Assembly (NCBI RefSeq): GCF_003590875.1
Contig: NZ_QYUN01000002.1
Coordinates: 992,001-1,056,000, forward strand
Origin: Noviherbaspirillum cavernae
Lineage (GTDB): Bacteria; Pseudomonadota; Gammaproteobacteria; Burkholderiales; Burkholderiaceae_D
Direction: 5' to 3'
Length of the DNA stretch: 64,000 bases
The notes beneath the pieces were generated by a model. That model was not told the DNA's origin. It searched no databases and saw only the letters and a program-made list of their open reading frames with translations. Below, in pieces: positions 45,429 to 54,843 of this stretch. A program made the position numbers and the translations under genes. Positions within the stretch are counted from its first letter, which is position 1. Every line of letters starts with the position of its first letter.

Positions 45429-47003
45429 TCAATGGGTATGTTCGGCGCTGGCTTTACCCTGCTCCGACTTGACGATAAAGCTGCCGGGGCCGGCGTACTT
45501 GCTACCGGCCTTCAGGCCCTTCACGACCTCGACCACCTTGCCGTCGGTGCGACCGAGGGTGACTTGTTGCGGGAGGAATCCACCCGGCACGCGGACGAAG
45601 ATGGTCGGTTTGTCGTCGACCGTCTGGATGGCATCCGTCGTCACGGCAACCGGGACGTCGGCCTGGCTTGCCACGATTTCGACGTTCACGAACAGACCTG
45701 GACGCCAGGACATGTCCGGGTTCGGCAAGGAGACACGCGCCTTTGCGGTACGGGTTTGTTCTCCGAGCAGGGAGCCCACAAAGGAAATCGTGCCGGCCGC
45801 TGTCGCGTCGAACGCGGTGGCCTTCATCGTCACCTTTTCACCGACTCGCACCATGTTCAGGTCTTTTGCCGGCACAGCTACTTCGGCCCACACCGTCGAC
45901 AAGTCCGAGATTGTGAAAATGTCGGCATCCTCCTTGATGGCTTCACCCAGGGAGATGTGTTTTTCCATGATCATGCCGTCAAACGGGGCGCGAATTTCGT
46001 AGCTGCTGAGCGAACCCTTGCCATTGGTACTGGCACCTAATGCGGCGAGTTTTTGCTGGACATTGCGGACGGCGATTTCTGCCTCGTGCATGGCTTGTTC
46101 TGCCTGCAGGTAGTCCTGTTCCGCCGAGATTTTGTCCTGCCACAGCTTCTTTTCACGTTCGTAGGTCGTCCTGGCTAACGCGAGCCGCTTCTGCGCCGCC
46201 AACAGTTCACTGCGTTGTTCCGACAGTCCGGAGCTGGCAATGACAGCCAGGACCTGTCCTTTCTTGACCTTCTGTCCCAGATTGACATGGACGCTTTCCA
46301 CGACACCTGCCATTCGCGGCACAACGTGGGCGGTACGGTCTTCGTTGTAGCGAATTTCGCCAGGCAGTATCAATGAACTGTTTATCTTCGCCGGGCCTGC
46401 GGAATTGACGGTCACGCCTGCAGCTTTCGCCTGCTCGTCACCCATCTCGATGGTTCCTTCGGCCTGTTCAAATGTGAACAGATAGGGTTCCGTGCGGGTT
46501 TGCGCCGCAACTGTGGCTTCAAATACATGCGGCTCAGCCACGGGCGCAGCGCTCTTCAGGTAATCCTTCTCCGGCGTGAATGCCAACTCCTGCTTTTCGC
46601 CGTCCGGGCGCGTGAGGGTTATCGACACCTTTGCCGCATTGGGCGCGAGCGGCTTTTCCTTCTCGAACAGGTAAACGTGGAACCGTGGTTCGCCGCCTTC
46701 CTCGTTCAGGGCGACTTCCAGACCGAAGTCGCCTTCGGTGAATAGTTTGCCCCCATGCGGTCCTTTTGCCTGCTCTTCCTCGTGTCCGTGTTCATCGCCA
46801 TGCTCGTCGTGATCGCCTTTTTCGGCGTGCGCATGCTTGTTGCCGTCTTTTTCTTCGGCGTGCTCGGCATGACCACCGTGCCCGTGTCCGTCTCCAGCGG
46901 GTTTTGCTTTCCCCATCGTCATGATAAGCACGCCAAGCAAGACGCCGATGACAACAATGGCGAGGATGGAAAATGACTGTTTCTTCGTAAGATTGGTTTT
47001 CAT
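45429..47003 (-). CDS. czcB: CzcB-type periplasmic adaptor, His-rich
   Basis: Membrane-fusion protein of 524 aa. An N-terminal membrane anchor (QSFSILAIVVIGVLLGVLI) is followed by a His/Asp/Glu-rich region (residues about 37-80: GHGHGGHAEHAEE and further repeats), a probable metal sensor or scavenger. Then a CzcB beta-domain, a coiled hairpin (about 265-330: AAQKRLALARTTYEREKKLWQDKISAEQDYLQ in part) and a barrel domain. It couples CzcA to CzcC. Gene order czcC-czcB-czcA on the minus strand, with 9 and 18 bases between genes. Confidence 0.94.
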   Translation of the reverse strand: MKTNLTKKQSFSILAIVVIGVLLGVLIMTMGKAKPAGDGHGHGGHAEHAEEKDGNKHAHAEKGDHDEHGDEHGHEEEQAKGPHGGKLFTEGDFGLEVALNEEGGEPRFHVYLFEKEKPLAPNAAKVSITLTRPDGEKQELAFTPEKDYLKSAAPVAEPHVFEATVAAQTRTEPYLFTFEQAEGTIEMGDEQAKAAGVTVNSAGPAKINSSLILPGEIRYNEDRTAHVVPRMAGVVESVHVNLGQKVKKGQVLAVIASSGLSEQRSELLAAQKRLALARTTYEREKKLWQDKISAEQDYLQAEQAMHEAEIAVRNVQQKLAALGASTNGKGSLSSYEIRAPFDGMIMEKHISLGEAIKEDADIFTISDLSTVWAEVAVPAKDLNMVRVGEKVTMKATAFDATAAGTISFVGSLLGEQTRTAKARVSLPNPDMSWRPGLFVNVEIVASQADVPVAVTTDAIQTVDDKPTIFVRVPGGFLPQQVTLGRTDGKVVEVVKGLKAGSKYAGPGSFIVKSEQGKASAEHTH

Positions 47004-47012
47004 GGTTTGCTC

Positions 47013-48305
47013 TTAATGCTTGGAGGCAGACATTGGTTCGCCGAGAATGCGATCGATGTCTGCGGCTGCGCGATGCGCTTCGGACAATGCGCGCAGGTAT
47101 TGGGATTTCGCTTGCAACAAGGTGCGTTGGCCATCAAGTACATCGAGGAAGCCGAACTTGCCGAACTCAAATCCTTTCGCGGCAGCGTCGTATGCGCTCT
47201 GGGCTCCCGGTACGACGTCTGTTCGCAATGACTCTGCATCCTGCCGCGCAACGCTCAACTTTTCATAGGCCTGCGCCAATTCGCCGTCCAGACGAATTTC
47301 AGTGGCGGAAAGCTCGTCGCGCGCCTTGTCGACACGTCGCAACGACTCCAGCACGTTGCCTTGGTTGCTATCGAACAGAGGTAACGGTATGGAGACTCCG
47401 ACAATGGCTTGGTTGCGCCCCAACTCTTCGGAACGCTTGACGCCCAGGCTCATCGTCACATCGGGAATGCGGCGGCTGCGTTCGACTTGCGCCAGCGCCT
47501 GGCGCCGGTCCACTTCATGGCGTGCGCGTGCCAAGGCTGGAGCACTAACCAAACGTTGGGAAAGGTTGGGGAGCTCTGGTAGTTCTGGCAAGTTGTCGAG
47601 CTGTCCATCGGCCTTTTCAAAGCGAGGCGACGGATTACCCCACGTTGCGCTCAACCGCTTGCGCGCCGACACCAACTCGCTACGCGCTTGCGCCAACTCC
47701 AGGCGCACACTCGACTCCGCCACGCGCGCCTTGGTTTCTTCCACTGGCGACACCTTGCCGGCGGCTACGCGTTTGCTGGCAATCGTTGTCGCTCGCTGAG
47801 CCAGCTCCGCCGACTCCTGGGCAAGTCGCAGGCGTTCTTGCGCGGACAAGACATCGAAAAATGCGGCAATCACGCTGGCACGAACTTCCGCTCTCGTCGC
47901 GTTCAATTCGGCTGACGCGGCGTCACGGCCACGTTCCGCAGCACGCGTACGGGCCGAGCGCTTTCCACCCAGCTCGACAGGCTGGCTGAACAAGAGCGTT
48001 GTTTCCCGGGTTTCCCGGCGCTTGTCTTCTACGCCGAGCTCCATCGACGGGTTCGGAAGCACATTGGCTTGCAGAACAGAGGCCTCGACGGCTTGCAGTT
48101 CGTATTGGGCTGCAGACAAGTCCGGGCTGGACTGCATTGCCAATGCCAGTGCGGCATGGAGCGTTAGCGGGGCTGCCGGTTCCGCTGCGCGGGCTGTGTT
48201 CGACCCGGCAGCGACGTAGGTATTACCTGGTACAACAGAAGTAGTTTGCGCACTCCCTGGCAAACTGAATGCCACCAGACTCAGCGGCAAGAGATACCGA
48301 TACAT
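47013..48305 (-). CDS. czcC: CzcC-type outer membrane factor
   Basis: TolC-family channel of 430 aa. Signal peptide MYRYLLPLSLVAFSLPGSAQ. Two OEP repeats: ALQSSPDLSAAQYELQAVEA-like start, PNPSMELGVEDKRRETRETT and later NQAIVGVSIPLPLFDSNQGN. Start at the ATG at 48305 with AGGAG upstream; the TTG just before (48308) is an alternative. C-terminal helix ends YLRALSEAHRAAADIDRILG. It completes the czcCBA pump. Confidence 0.93.
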   Translation of the reverse strand: MYRYLLPLSLVAFSLPGSAQTTSVVPGNTYVAAGSNTARAAEPAAPLTLHAALALAMQSSPDLSAAQYELQAVEASVLQANVLPNPSMELGVEDKRRETRETTLLFSQPVELGGKRSARTRAAERGRDAASAELNATRAEVRASVIAAFFDVLSAQERLRLAQESAELAQRATTIASKRVAAGKVSPVEETKARVAESSVRLELAQARSELVSARKRLSATWGNPSPRFEKADGQLDNLPELPELPNLSQRLVSAPALARARHEVDRRQALAQVERSRRIPDVTMSLGVKRSEELGRNQAIVGVSIPLPLFDSNQGNVLESLRRVDKARDELSATEIRLDGELAQAYEKLSVARQDAESLRTDVVPGAQSAYDAAAKGFEFGKFGFLDVLDGQRTLLQAKSQYLRALSEAHRAAADIDRILGEPMSASKH

Positions 48306-48392
48306 CAAATTCTCCTGACAAATGGGAAAGAATTTGACGAGACGTCACCTCAGATTTACGTTCTGATAGGCGTGGTAAAGCGTCTCGTCGCG

Positions 48393-48740
48393 TTATGCGA
48401 CGAGTTGCCAATTGGGCTTTTGGGGCCCGTCTGGAATGTGCGAGGAATAGAAGTCGGGAAGACGCACTGCGTGCCCGATATCGCCGGGCGGAACGCCGGC
48501 AGGGAATGTAGTCAGAAAAGATGCCTGCGCAGAAAACTGGCAGACGCCGCAGTCACTGTGGACTTTATTAACCTTGCCTTGGTCGTCCGAGTCGCCATCC
48601 ACGGTTTGATGCTCGTGGGGGTGGTGGCCAGGATGCGATGCCTGCACTTCCTTTTCATGCTCGCAATACGCTGCTGCCGCTGCCCAAGTGTATTGGAGCG
48701 GCAGAATCGCAAGCAGCAGGATGAGAAGGAATTTTTTCAC
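48393..48740 (-). CDS. czcI: CzcI-like periplasmic cation-efflux protein
   Basis: A 115-aa protein with signal peptide MKKFLLILLLAILPLQYTWAAA, then YCEHEKEVQASHPGHHPHEH and HSDCGVCQFSAQ. The hydrophobic leader LPLQ-WAAAAAYCEHE and HxDCGVC are the CzcI pattern. CzcI precedes czcC in czc operons and affects their expression. The start is a GTG; the only upstream starts are rare ATT codons. The GTG overlaps the stop of a six-codon ORF (see 48737-48757). Confidence 0.85.
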   Translation of the reverse strand: MKKFLLILLLAILPLQYTWAAAAAYCEHEKEVQASHPGHHPHEHQTVDGDSDDQGKVNKVHSDCGVCQFSAQASFLTTFPAGVPPGDIGHAVRLPDFYSSHIPDGPQKPNWQLVA

Positions 48741-48757
48741 GGGCCAAATAATAGCAT
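48737..48757 (-). CDS. Possible six-codon leader peptide of czcI
   Basis: On the minus strand AAGGAG (48773-48768) precedes ATG 48757 by 10 bases; the ORF reads MLLFGP and stops at TGA 48739-48737, overlapping the czcI GTG as GTGA. czcI has no other ribosome site close to its GTG, so the ORF may deliver ribosomes to it. Too short for homology evidence. Confidence 0.35.
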   Translation of the reverse strand: MLLFGP

Positions 48758-49008
48758 TGAATTCTTGCTCCTTGACCTGCAAGAAATCGATAGATCCACC
48801 AATGATCAAGGCGTGAGGTGGATGGCAATACGAATGGCAAGGCGGGCATGCCCTTGCCTGCAGAACCGGCCATGGCTGCCGGATTGATCTGTTGGGTTCG
48901 GAAAGGAAAACGGGCCGCGTATTTGCGGCCCGAGAGGGAATGCCTTGCGTATCGAACGCTATCCGATGCAAGAGAAGGCTGCACGGCCTTCTCTTGCGAA
49001 AATCCGAA

Positions 49009-50244
49009 TCAGGCGTGTTCCTTGATGAATGCACCGATCTTCGGGCAAATGATTTCGCGCCAGCGGCGGCCGGAGAAAATCCCGTAGTGCCCGCACTTTT
49101 CCGCAGTGAAGTGCTGTTTTTTGGATTCCGGAATGCTGGAGCACAGGTCCTGCGCTGCCTGCGTCTGGCCGGAGCCGGAAATGTCGTCCAGTTCGCCTTC
49201 AATGGTGAACAGGGCGACGTTCTTGATGTCCTGCGGCCGCACCAGCTTGCCTTCGACTTCCCAGGTGCCAAGCGGCAGGCGGAATTCCTGGAAGATGATC
49301 TTGATCGTTTCCAGATAATAGTCGGCATCCATGTCGAGCACGGCGTTGTATTCGTCGTAAAACTTGCGATGCTCCTCCGCCGAATCGTTGTCGCCTTCCC
49401 GCAGGTGCATGTAGAAATCCCAATGGCTCTGCGCATGGCGTTGCGGATTCATCGCGACGAAACCGGCGTGCTGCAGGAAGCCCGGATAGACCTTGCGGCC
49501 GAAGCCTGCATAGTTGGCCGGGACGCTGTAGATCACGGTGTTTTCAAACCAGGAGAACGGCTTTTCCGTTGCCAGGTTGTTGACCTCGGTCGGCGATTTG
49601 CGCGGATCGATCGGGCCGCCCATCATCGTCATGGACTTCGGCAGTTTCGGGTCATTGGCGCTGGCCATCAGGGAAATGGCGGCGAGCACCGGCACGGTCG
49701 GCTGGCAGACCGAGATCACGTGCAGGTCAGGGCCGAGGCGACGGATGAAATCCTGCACGTAGTAGATGTAGTCATGCAGATGGAATGCGCCTTCGGCGAC
49801 CGGCACCATGCGCGCATCGGTCCAGTCGGTGATATAGACGTCGTGATCGGAAAGCAGGGCGCGCACGGTATCGCGCAGCAGGGTGGAATGGTGTCCGGAC
49901 AGCGGCGCGACCAGCAGCACGACCGGCTGATGCAGGTTGGCGAGCTGCTTGTCGCTCATGTCCTTCTTGAAGTGAATCAGGCGGCAAAACGGCTTTTGTT
50001 CCGCGATTTCTTCATAGACACCGACGGTCTTGCCGTTGACGGCGACGGACCTGATGCCGAATGCGGGTTTTTCGTAGTCCTTGCCGAGGCGGTACAGCAG
50101 TTCGTAGCCGGCAGCGATGCGCTGCGCGAAGGGCGTGTGCGCGAGCGGTGAAACCGGATTCGTGAAGAGCTTGGCGGAAGCCTGCGCCCATTGGATCATG
50201 GGATTGAGGAAAGTACGGTTCAGTTCATGCAGTTGGTAAAGCAT
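49009..50244 (-). CDS. phaZ: Intracellular polyhydroxyalkanoate depolymerase
   Basis: Enzyme of 411 aa that mobilises stored PHB from granules. It matches the intracellular PhaZ family: QLHELNRTFLNPMIQWAQAS at the N-terminus, VVLLVAPLSGHHSTLLRDTV, VYITDWTDARMVP, and the lipase-box-like SVCQPTVPVLAAI with nucleophile C180 in place of Ser, as in Ralstonia eutropha PhaZa1. The C-terminal half holds EGELDDISGSGQTQAA and the His in AEKCGHYGIFSGRRW. Start at 50244 with GAGG upstream. Confidence 0.92.
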   Translation of the reverse strand: MLYQLHELNRTFLNPMIQWAQASAKLFTNPVSPLAHTPFAQRIAAGYELLYRLGKDYEKPAFGIRSVAVNGKTVGVYEEIAEQKPFCRLIHFKKDMSDKQLANLHQPVVLLVAPLSGHHSTLLRDTVRALLSDHDVYITDWTDARMVPVAEGAFHLHDYIYYVQDFIRRLGPDLHVISVCQPTVPVLAAISLMASANDPKLPKSMTMMGGPIDPRKSPTEVNNLATEKPFSWFENTVIYSVPANYAGFGRKVYPGFLQHAGFVAMNPQRHAQSHWDFYMHLREGDNDSAEEHRKFYDEYNAVLDMDADYYLETIKIIFQEFRLPLGTWEVEGKLVRPQDIKNVALFTIEGELDDISGSGQTQAAQDLCSSIPESKKQHFTAEKCGHYGIFSGRRWREIICPKIGAFIKEHA

Positions 50245-50404
50245 TGTGGCCTCTTTCAAGTGGTGCCTGTATTGAGTGATTCTCCAGCGAAACAATTATT
50301 GCTGCAATGCATCACATGCAATTTTCGGCATTTCCATGAAAAAATATTCTTGTGTTTCCATGTCTGTTTTCCAACCTTTCCGCAATCAGTGGACTGGCGC
50401 GCAT

Positions 50405-50455
50405 TGGTATGTTGCCAATCAGTAATTTTGAAAATTACTGATTGGCAACATACCA
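50405..50455. repeat. Perfect 51-bp palindrome
   Basis: Two perfectly complementary 25-base arms around a single G at 50430, centred on AATTTT-G-AAAATT. A further TGGCGCG match on both sides (with small gaps) extends the stem. It could form a cruciform or hairpin and may be a mobile-element remnant, a bidirectional terminator without a U-run, or a binding site. TTGCCAATC-TAATTT, one arm's core, recurs with two changes at 27134-27150. Confidence 0.8.
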
Positions 50456-50620
50456 TGAATGTCGCGCCATTGCGCAAGATCGCTTGAACCGCTGATACTC
50501 CTTTCATCCGGCCATGTATATACATGTATATGGGAGCGTGCCATGTGAAAAACAATTTCATGGCTGCACCATGTGAACGCGATAGAGCATGATCCATGCC
50601 GGGAACTGCATCATGCATGT

Positions 50621-50649
50621 TTGTTCGATATCACAAGTTCAGCGATAAT
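50621..50649 (+). promoter_or_regulatory. Candidate promoter of the DUF2946-TonB operon
   Basis: TTGTTC (50621-50626), a 17-base spacer and GATAAT (50644-50649). The -10 matches five of six; the -35 is weak. The DUF2946 gene starts 58 bases further on. Confidence 0.4.
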
Positions 50650-50707
50650 CCTGCCCTAATGTGTGTTCCATGCATTGAATTCGCGCAATTCTCATCCAAA
50701 AATCCCG

Positions 50708-51076
50708 ATGACGTGGTCGATAGGCAATAAGCTCAAAAGCAAGGCGTGGGCAGCGATTTTTGTGCTGCTCATGCAGGCGTTGCTGCCTGCCGTCAGCTAT
50801 GCCACCGCATCGAGGGGCGGCTTCCTGGCCGAAGTCTGCACGGCGTTCGGCATCAAGAAAATCGCGTCACCGGACAGCGATTCGCCGGACGGAATGGCGA
50901 TGCAGCAGCATTGCCCCATCTGTTCGGTCGCGCAGATGCTCGCGTTGCCGAACAGTCATGCGGCGTTGCCTCTGCCTTCATCCATTGCGTTTGAAATTCC
51001 CCAACAGGTCGATAGCCAGGAGTATGCGGCTGTCCGACTGTCTCCCTGGTTGCGCGGTCCTCCTGCCTACGCCTGA
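50708..51076 (+). CDS. DUF2946 family protein
   Basis: A 122-aa protein with an N-terminal signal anchor (AWAAIFVLLMQALLPAVSYA). The middle has EVCTAFGIKK, then a QHCPICSVAQ motif, and it ends RLSPWLRGPPAYA, the typical DUF2946 tail. DUF2946 proteins are often encoded beside TonB-dependent receptors, copper ones among them; the CPIC could bind a metal. Start at 50708 is chosen on the hydrophobic N-terminus; the earlier ATG at 50663 is possible. First gene of the five-gene plus-strand run. Confidence 0.8.
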   Translation: MTWSIGNKLKSKAWAAIFVLLMQALLPAVSYATASRGGFLAEVCTAFGIKKIASPDSDSPDGMAMQQHCPICSVAQMLALPNSHAALPLPSSIAFEIPQQVDSQEYAAVRLSPWLRGPPAYA

Positions 51077-51311
51077 GTTCTGAATCCGTCCGCCCCTGCG
51101 TGATGCAGCCGGATGGTTTGGCGTATCCGCACTTGCGATGCAGGTCGCGGATTTTTGAGTCCTGTCATTGATCTCGACCGGCGCGCTGCTGCGCTCCGTG
51201 CTGCGGATCATGGCGGACCGATTTCGGGATGGCGAATCGGCGAGTACACGCAAGTACGTGGTGCCGCGCGACGCTCTTTCCCGAAAGAACTTTCCGTTCT
51301 GGCGGAAGACC

Positions 51312-53618
51312 ATGCACACATTCAACAAGAATATCTTCACGCCCCGGCGCTCGTTGCTGGCGGCTTCCCTATCCTCCGTTTTTGCCGCTTCCGCGCTGGC
51401 GCAGGGCGTTGCAACCGACAAGGCGCTGGAGCCGGTGGTTGTGACCGGTACGCGCTCGCCGCTCGATCCCAACCTGCCGACCACCACCGAAACCAGGACT
51501 GCCGATCAGTTGCGCGAACAAAACTTCGTCAACGTGGAGGACGCGCTCAAGTACATGCCGGCCACCACGATTCGCAAGCGCTATATCGGCGATCGCAATT
51601 CCCTGATCGGCGGACGCTCCTTCAGCGAACTGCAGGCGCCGCGCGGGCTGGTGTATGCGGACGGCTATCTGCTGTCGCAGTTTCTCGGCCAATTCAACGC
51701 GCCGCGCTGGAACGTGGTTGCGCCGGAGGAACTGGAGCGTATCGACGAGCTGTACGGCCCGTTCTCCGCGCTGTATCCGGGCAACTCGATCGGTACCACG
51801 GTCGTGATGACGACGCGGCAACCGCAGAAGTTCGAGGGTTCGGCACGCGTGCAGTACTTCACCCAGGATCTCGACGACGCCGGCTTTTCCGGCACCTACC
51901 GGGGCAATCAGGAAAGTCTGTGGCTGGGAGACAAGATTGGTGGCTGGAACTACACGATCAGCGCCAACCGGCTGAAAAACAGAAGCCAGCCGATGCAGTA
52001 CGTGACGCTGCAGACGCCGTCGACTGCACCCGGTACTGCCATTCCAGTGACCGGTGTGTTTGCGACGCTGGATCCGACCGGCAAGCCGTGGCTGCTGGCG
52101 GGACCGGCCGGGAACAGCGGCGGCATCGAAGACAACACACAGGAACAGGTCAAGCTCAAGATGGGCTACGATTTTTCGCCTACCTTGTATGGAGAGGCGT
52201 TATACGTTTACTGGCGCAACGAAGGCAAGCGCAGCGGTGCAAGCATTCTGCGCGACGCCGCCGGCAACCCGGTGTATGCAGGACTGGTGTCGATCGACGG
52301 CGTGCGCTACAGCATTCCCGCGAGCGCCTATTCGCCGCAGAACGTGGAAGAGGGGCATGGCATGTTCGGCTTGCAGCTCAAGACGAAGAACAGGACCGGC
52401 TGGAACGCGTCTGCGGTGGCGACGATTTACGACATCAGCACCGATCTGACACGCTCCTCGACCACGCCGCCGCCGGCAGCCAATGCAGGTGGAGCGGGCA
52501 CCTACGCCGACAACAGCGGTACCGGCTGGAAGACACTCGACCTGCAAACGACGTACACGCCGGGCAAGGACGAGGCGCACGCGCTGGCTTTCGGCTATCA
52601 CATCAATCGCTACGACTTGCGCAATCTCACCTTCAATGCGGATGACTGGCTGAATGGCGGGCCGACCACCAAACTCTCGACATTCCTTGGCAAGACCAGC
52701 TTGCAGGCCTTGTTCGCGCAGGATACCTGGAAGCTTTCGCCACAGTGGCTGACGACGCTGGGCGTGCGCTACGAGCAATGGAGAGCGATGGATGGCCGGC
52801 GCGACAGCGCGACTGCCAGCGTGGCGTATCCCGGCCGTAGCGAATCGGCATGGTCGCCCAAGGCGTCGGTGTCGTGGCTGCCCGGCGGCGACATGGTGGT
52901 GAAGGCGTCAATCGGCAAGGGTGTGCGCTTTCCGACGGTGGCGGAATTGTTTCAAGGGACAATCGTCGGCAACACGCTGGTCAACAACGATCCGAACCTG
53001 AGGCCGGAACGTTCGCTGGCGAAAGAGTTGACGATGGAAAAGGGCTTTGAATTTGGTGCGACCAGCGGTTCGTTGCGTGCATCCGTGTTCGAGGATGACG
53101 TACGCGACACCATTCTCAGCCAGACCAATACGCTGATATTTCCCAACGTGACCAATGTCCAGAACATCGACCGCGTGCGCACGCGCGGGGTCGAATTGTC
53201 GGGAACGGCGAACGATGTCGGCATCAAGGGTTTCGACCTGACCGGCAACATCACCTACGCGCATGCCGTCACGCTGGAGAACACCAACAATCCGGCGACC
53301 GTGGGCAGGAACTGGGTACGTGTGCCGCGCGTGCGCGCCAACCTGATCGGCAGCTGGCGACCGAACGAGCAATGGACCACCAGCCTCGCGGTGCGCCATT
53401 CGGGGCGGCAATACAACACGCTCGACAACAGCGACATCAATCCGAACACCTATGGCGGCACCTCGACCTATACGGTGTGGGATGCGAAGGCGACCTGGCG
53501 TTTCACGAAGCAGATCGATGCGTCGTTCGGCGTCAACAATCTCACGAACCGGAAGTACTACGTCTTCCACCCCTATCCCGGCCGCACATTCGTTGGAGAA
53601 CTCCATGCAAGTTTTTGA
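51312..53618 (+). CDS. TonB-dependent outer membrane receptor
   Basis: Outer membrane receptor of 768 aa. Signal peptide to ALA at about residue 30; TonB box-like EPVVVTGTRSP; plug domain (LREQNFVNVEDALKYMPATTIRK, ERIDELYGPFSALYPGNSIGTTVVMTT) and a 22-strand barrel ending in YYVFHPYPGRTFVGELHASF with terminal Phe. Start at 51312 follows GGCGGAAG; the in-frame extension from 51168 lacks a signal. No clear Met/His/Cys cluster defines its cargo. The downstream CECC and Trx-like genes overlap or abut it, so the five genes act together, perhaps in metal uptake. Confidence 0.9.
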   Translation: MHTFNKNIFTPRRSLLAASLSSVFAASALAQGVATDKALEPVVVTGTRSPLDPNLPTTTETRTADQLREQNFVNVEDALKYMPATTIRKRYIGDRNSLIGGRSFSELQAPRGLVYADGYLLSQFLGQFNAPRWNVVAPEELERIDELYGPFSALYPGNSIGTTVVMTTRQPQKFEGSARVQYFTQDLDDAGFSGTYRGNQESLWLGDKIGGWNYTISANRLKNRSQPMQYVTLQTPSTAPGTAIPVTGVFATLDPTGKPWLLAGPAGNSGGIEDNTQEQVKLKMGYDFSPTLYGEALYVYWRNEGKRSGASILRDAAGNPVYAGLVSIDGVRYSIPASAYSPQNVEEGHGMFGLQLKTKNRTGWNASAVATIYDISTDLTRSSTTPPPAANAGGAGTYADNSGTGWKTLDLQTTYTPGKDEAHALAFGYHINRYDLRNLTFNADDWLNGGPTTKLSTFLGKTSLQALFAQDTWKLSPQWLTTLGVRYEQWRAMDGRRDSATASVAYPGRSESAWSPKASVSWLPGGDMVVKASIGKGVRFPTVAELFQGTIVGNTLVNNDPNLRPERSLAKELTMEKGFEFGATSGSLRASVFEDDVRDTILSQTNTLIFPNVTNVQNIDRVRTRGVELSGTANDVGIKGFDLTGNITYAHAVTLENTNNPATVGRNWVRVPRVRANLIGSWRPNEQWTTSLAVRHSGRQYNTLDNSDINPNTYGGTSTYTVWDAKATWRFTKQIDASFGVNNLTNRKYYVFHPYPGRTFVGELHASF

Positions 53619-54843
53619 TCAGAACCGCCGCACCGCCATTGCCGCCGGCCTCGCTGTCTTGTTCGGCCTGGCGCTCCCGGCCATGGCGCATGATGGGCCC
53701 CACCAGGCCGGTGGCACGAAGCCTGCAAAGGCGGGGGAATTGGGCGCCTCGGCCGCGATCGATGCGCAGGGTCGGCTGTGGATCGTCAGCAAGGAGACGG
53801 CAGGGGCCGACCAGTATGTGGCCGTGCAAACATCCATCGACATGGGACAGACCTGGTCCGCGCCGCGCCGCGTGCAGCAGCAGCCGGAAGCGGTATCGGC
53901 GGAAGGCGAAAATCGGCCGAAGATCGCCTTCGGCAGCAAGGGCGAAATCTACATCACCTACACCAAACCGCTGGCAAAGCCCTATACCGGCGACATCCGA
54001 TTCGTGCGCTCCACCGACGGCGGGAAAACCTTTGCGCCGCCTGTCACCGTGCATGCGAACCGCGACCTCATCACGCACCGTTTCGAGTCCCTGATCGTCG
54101 ACCGGGAAGGGCGGCTCTACGTCGCCTGGATCGACAAGCGCGATCTGGAGGCCGCCGCTGCGCGCAAGAAGAAATATGCCGGCGCGGCGTTGTACTACGC
54201 AGTGTCGGAGGATGGCGGCGCGAGCTTCAAGGGCGATTACAAGATCGCCGATCACTCCTGCGAATGCTGCCGCATCGCGCTGGCGCTCAATCCGCAAGGT
54301 CGGCCGGTCGCGTTGTGGCGGCACGTGTTCGAGCCCAACGTGCGCGACCATGCCTTGATCGAGTTGACGCCGGACGGCAAGCTGGCGCCGCTCACGTCAA
54401 TGAAGCGCGCCAGCTTCGATGACTGGCGTGTCGATGCCTGTCCGCATCAGGGACCGGCGCTGGCGATTGCGGCGGATGGCACGCGGCATCAGGCCTGGTT
54501 CAACGTGAAGGATGGCGAAGGCGGCGTGTTTTATGCCGCCACCGATGCTTCCGGCGAACTCGGCAAACCAATCCGGCTCGGGTCGGCGCAGGCGGCGCAT
54601 GCCGATGTGGCGGTAACGGGAAAGAATGTCCTGCTCGCGTGGAAACAGTTTGACGGCAAGTCCACCGCCATTCTCGGCAAGCTGTCGAACGACGGCGGAC
54701 ATACCTGGCAGGATCGCGAACTTGCGCGCACGCAAGGGGCATCGGATCAGCCGCGCTTGCTGAACACGCCGTCGGGGTTCATGCTGGTATGGCACACGCA
54801 GCACGAGGGTATGCGCACGGTCTTGTTGAAAGGGAGGCAATGA
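53605..54843 (+). CDS. Asp-box (BNR) beta-propeller with CECC motif
   Basis: Exported protein of 412 aa (signal peptide to about residue 28, AMAHD). Four Asp-boxes are visible: SIDMGQTW, STDGGKTF, SEDGGASF and SNDGGHTW, defining a sialidase-like propeller. Catalytic residues of true sialidases cannot be confirmed. The third repeat is followed by a conserved-looking DHSCECCRIAL with C219, C221 and C222, a possible metal or disulfide site. The start overlaps the receptor gene by 14 bases; its stop overlaps the next start. The name exo-sialidase would be misleading here. Confidence 0.78.
   Translation: MQVFDQNRRTAIAAGLAVLFGLALPAMAHDGPHQAGGTKPAKAGELGASAAIDAQGRLWIVSKETAGADQYVAVQTSIDMGQTWSAPRRVQQQPEAVSAEGENRPKIAFGSKGEIYITYTKPLAKPYTGDIRFVRSTDGGKTFAPPVTVHANRDLITHRFESLIVDREGRLYVAWIDKRDLEAAAARKKKYAGAALYYAVSEDGGASFKGDYKIADHSCECCRIALALNPQGRPVALWRHVFEPNVRDHALIELTPDGKLAPLTSMKRASFDDWRVDACPHQGPALAIAADGTRHQAWFNVKDGEGGVFYAATDASGELGKPIRLGSAQAAHADVAVTGKNVLLAWKQFDGKSTAILGKLSNDGGHTWQDRELARTQGASDQPRLLNTPSGFMLVWHTQHEGMRTVLLKGRQ

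Larger units (their letters stand above)
50245..50707. other. Intergenic region between phaZ and the DUF2946 gene
   Basis: 463 bases. Near phaZ there is a TGC-rich stretch (TTGCTGCAA at 50299-50307, TGCAAT at 50317) that could suit PhaR-type regulators; this is speculative. A 51-bp palindrome lies at 50405-50455. CATGTATATACATG (50513-50526) is a second 14-base palindrome. The right part holds a candidate promoter for the metal-uptake operon. Confidence 0.5.

Noticed and set aside
53605..54843. Annotation as a true sialidase
   Set aside because: Asp-boxes alone are shared by many propellers; no catalytic triad could be identified.
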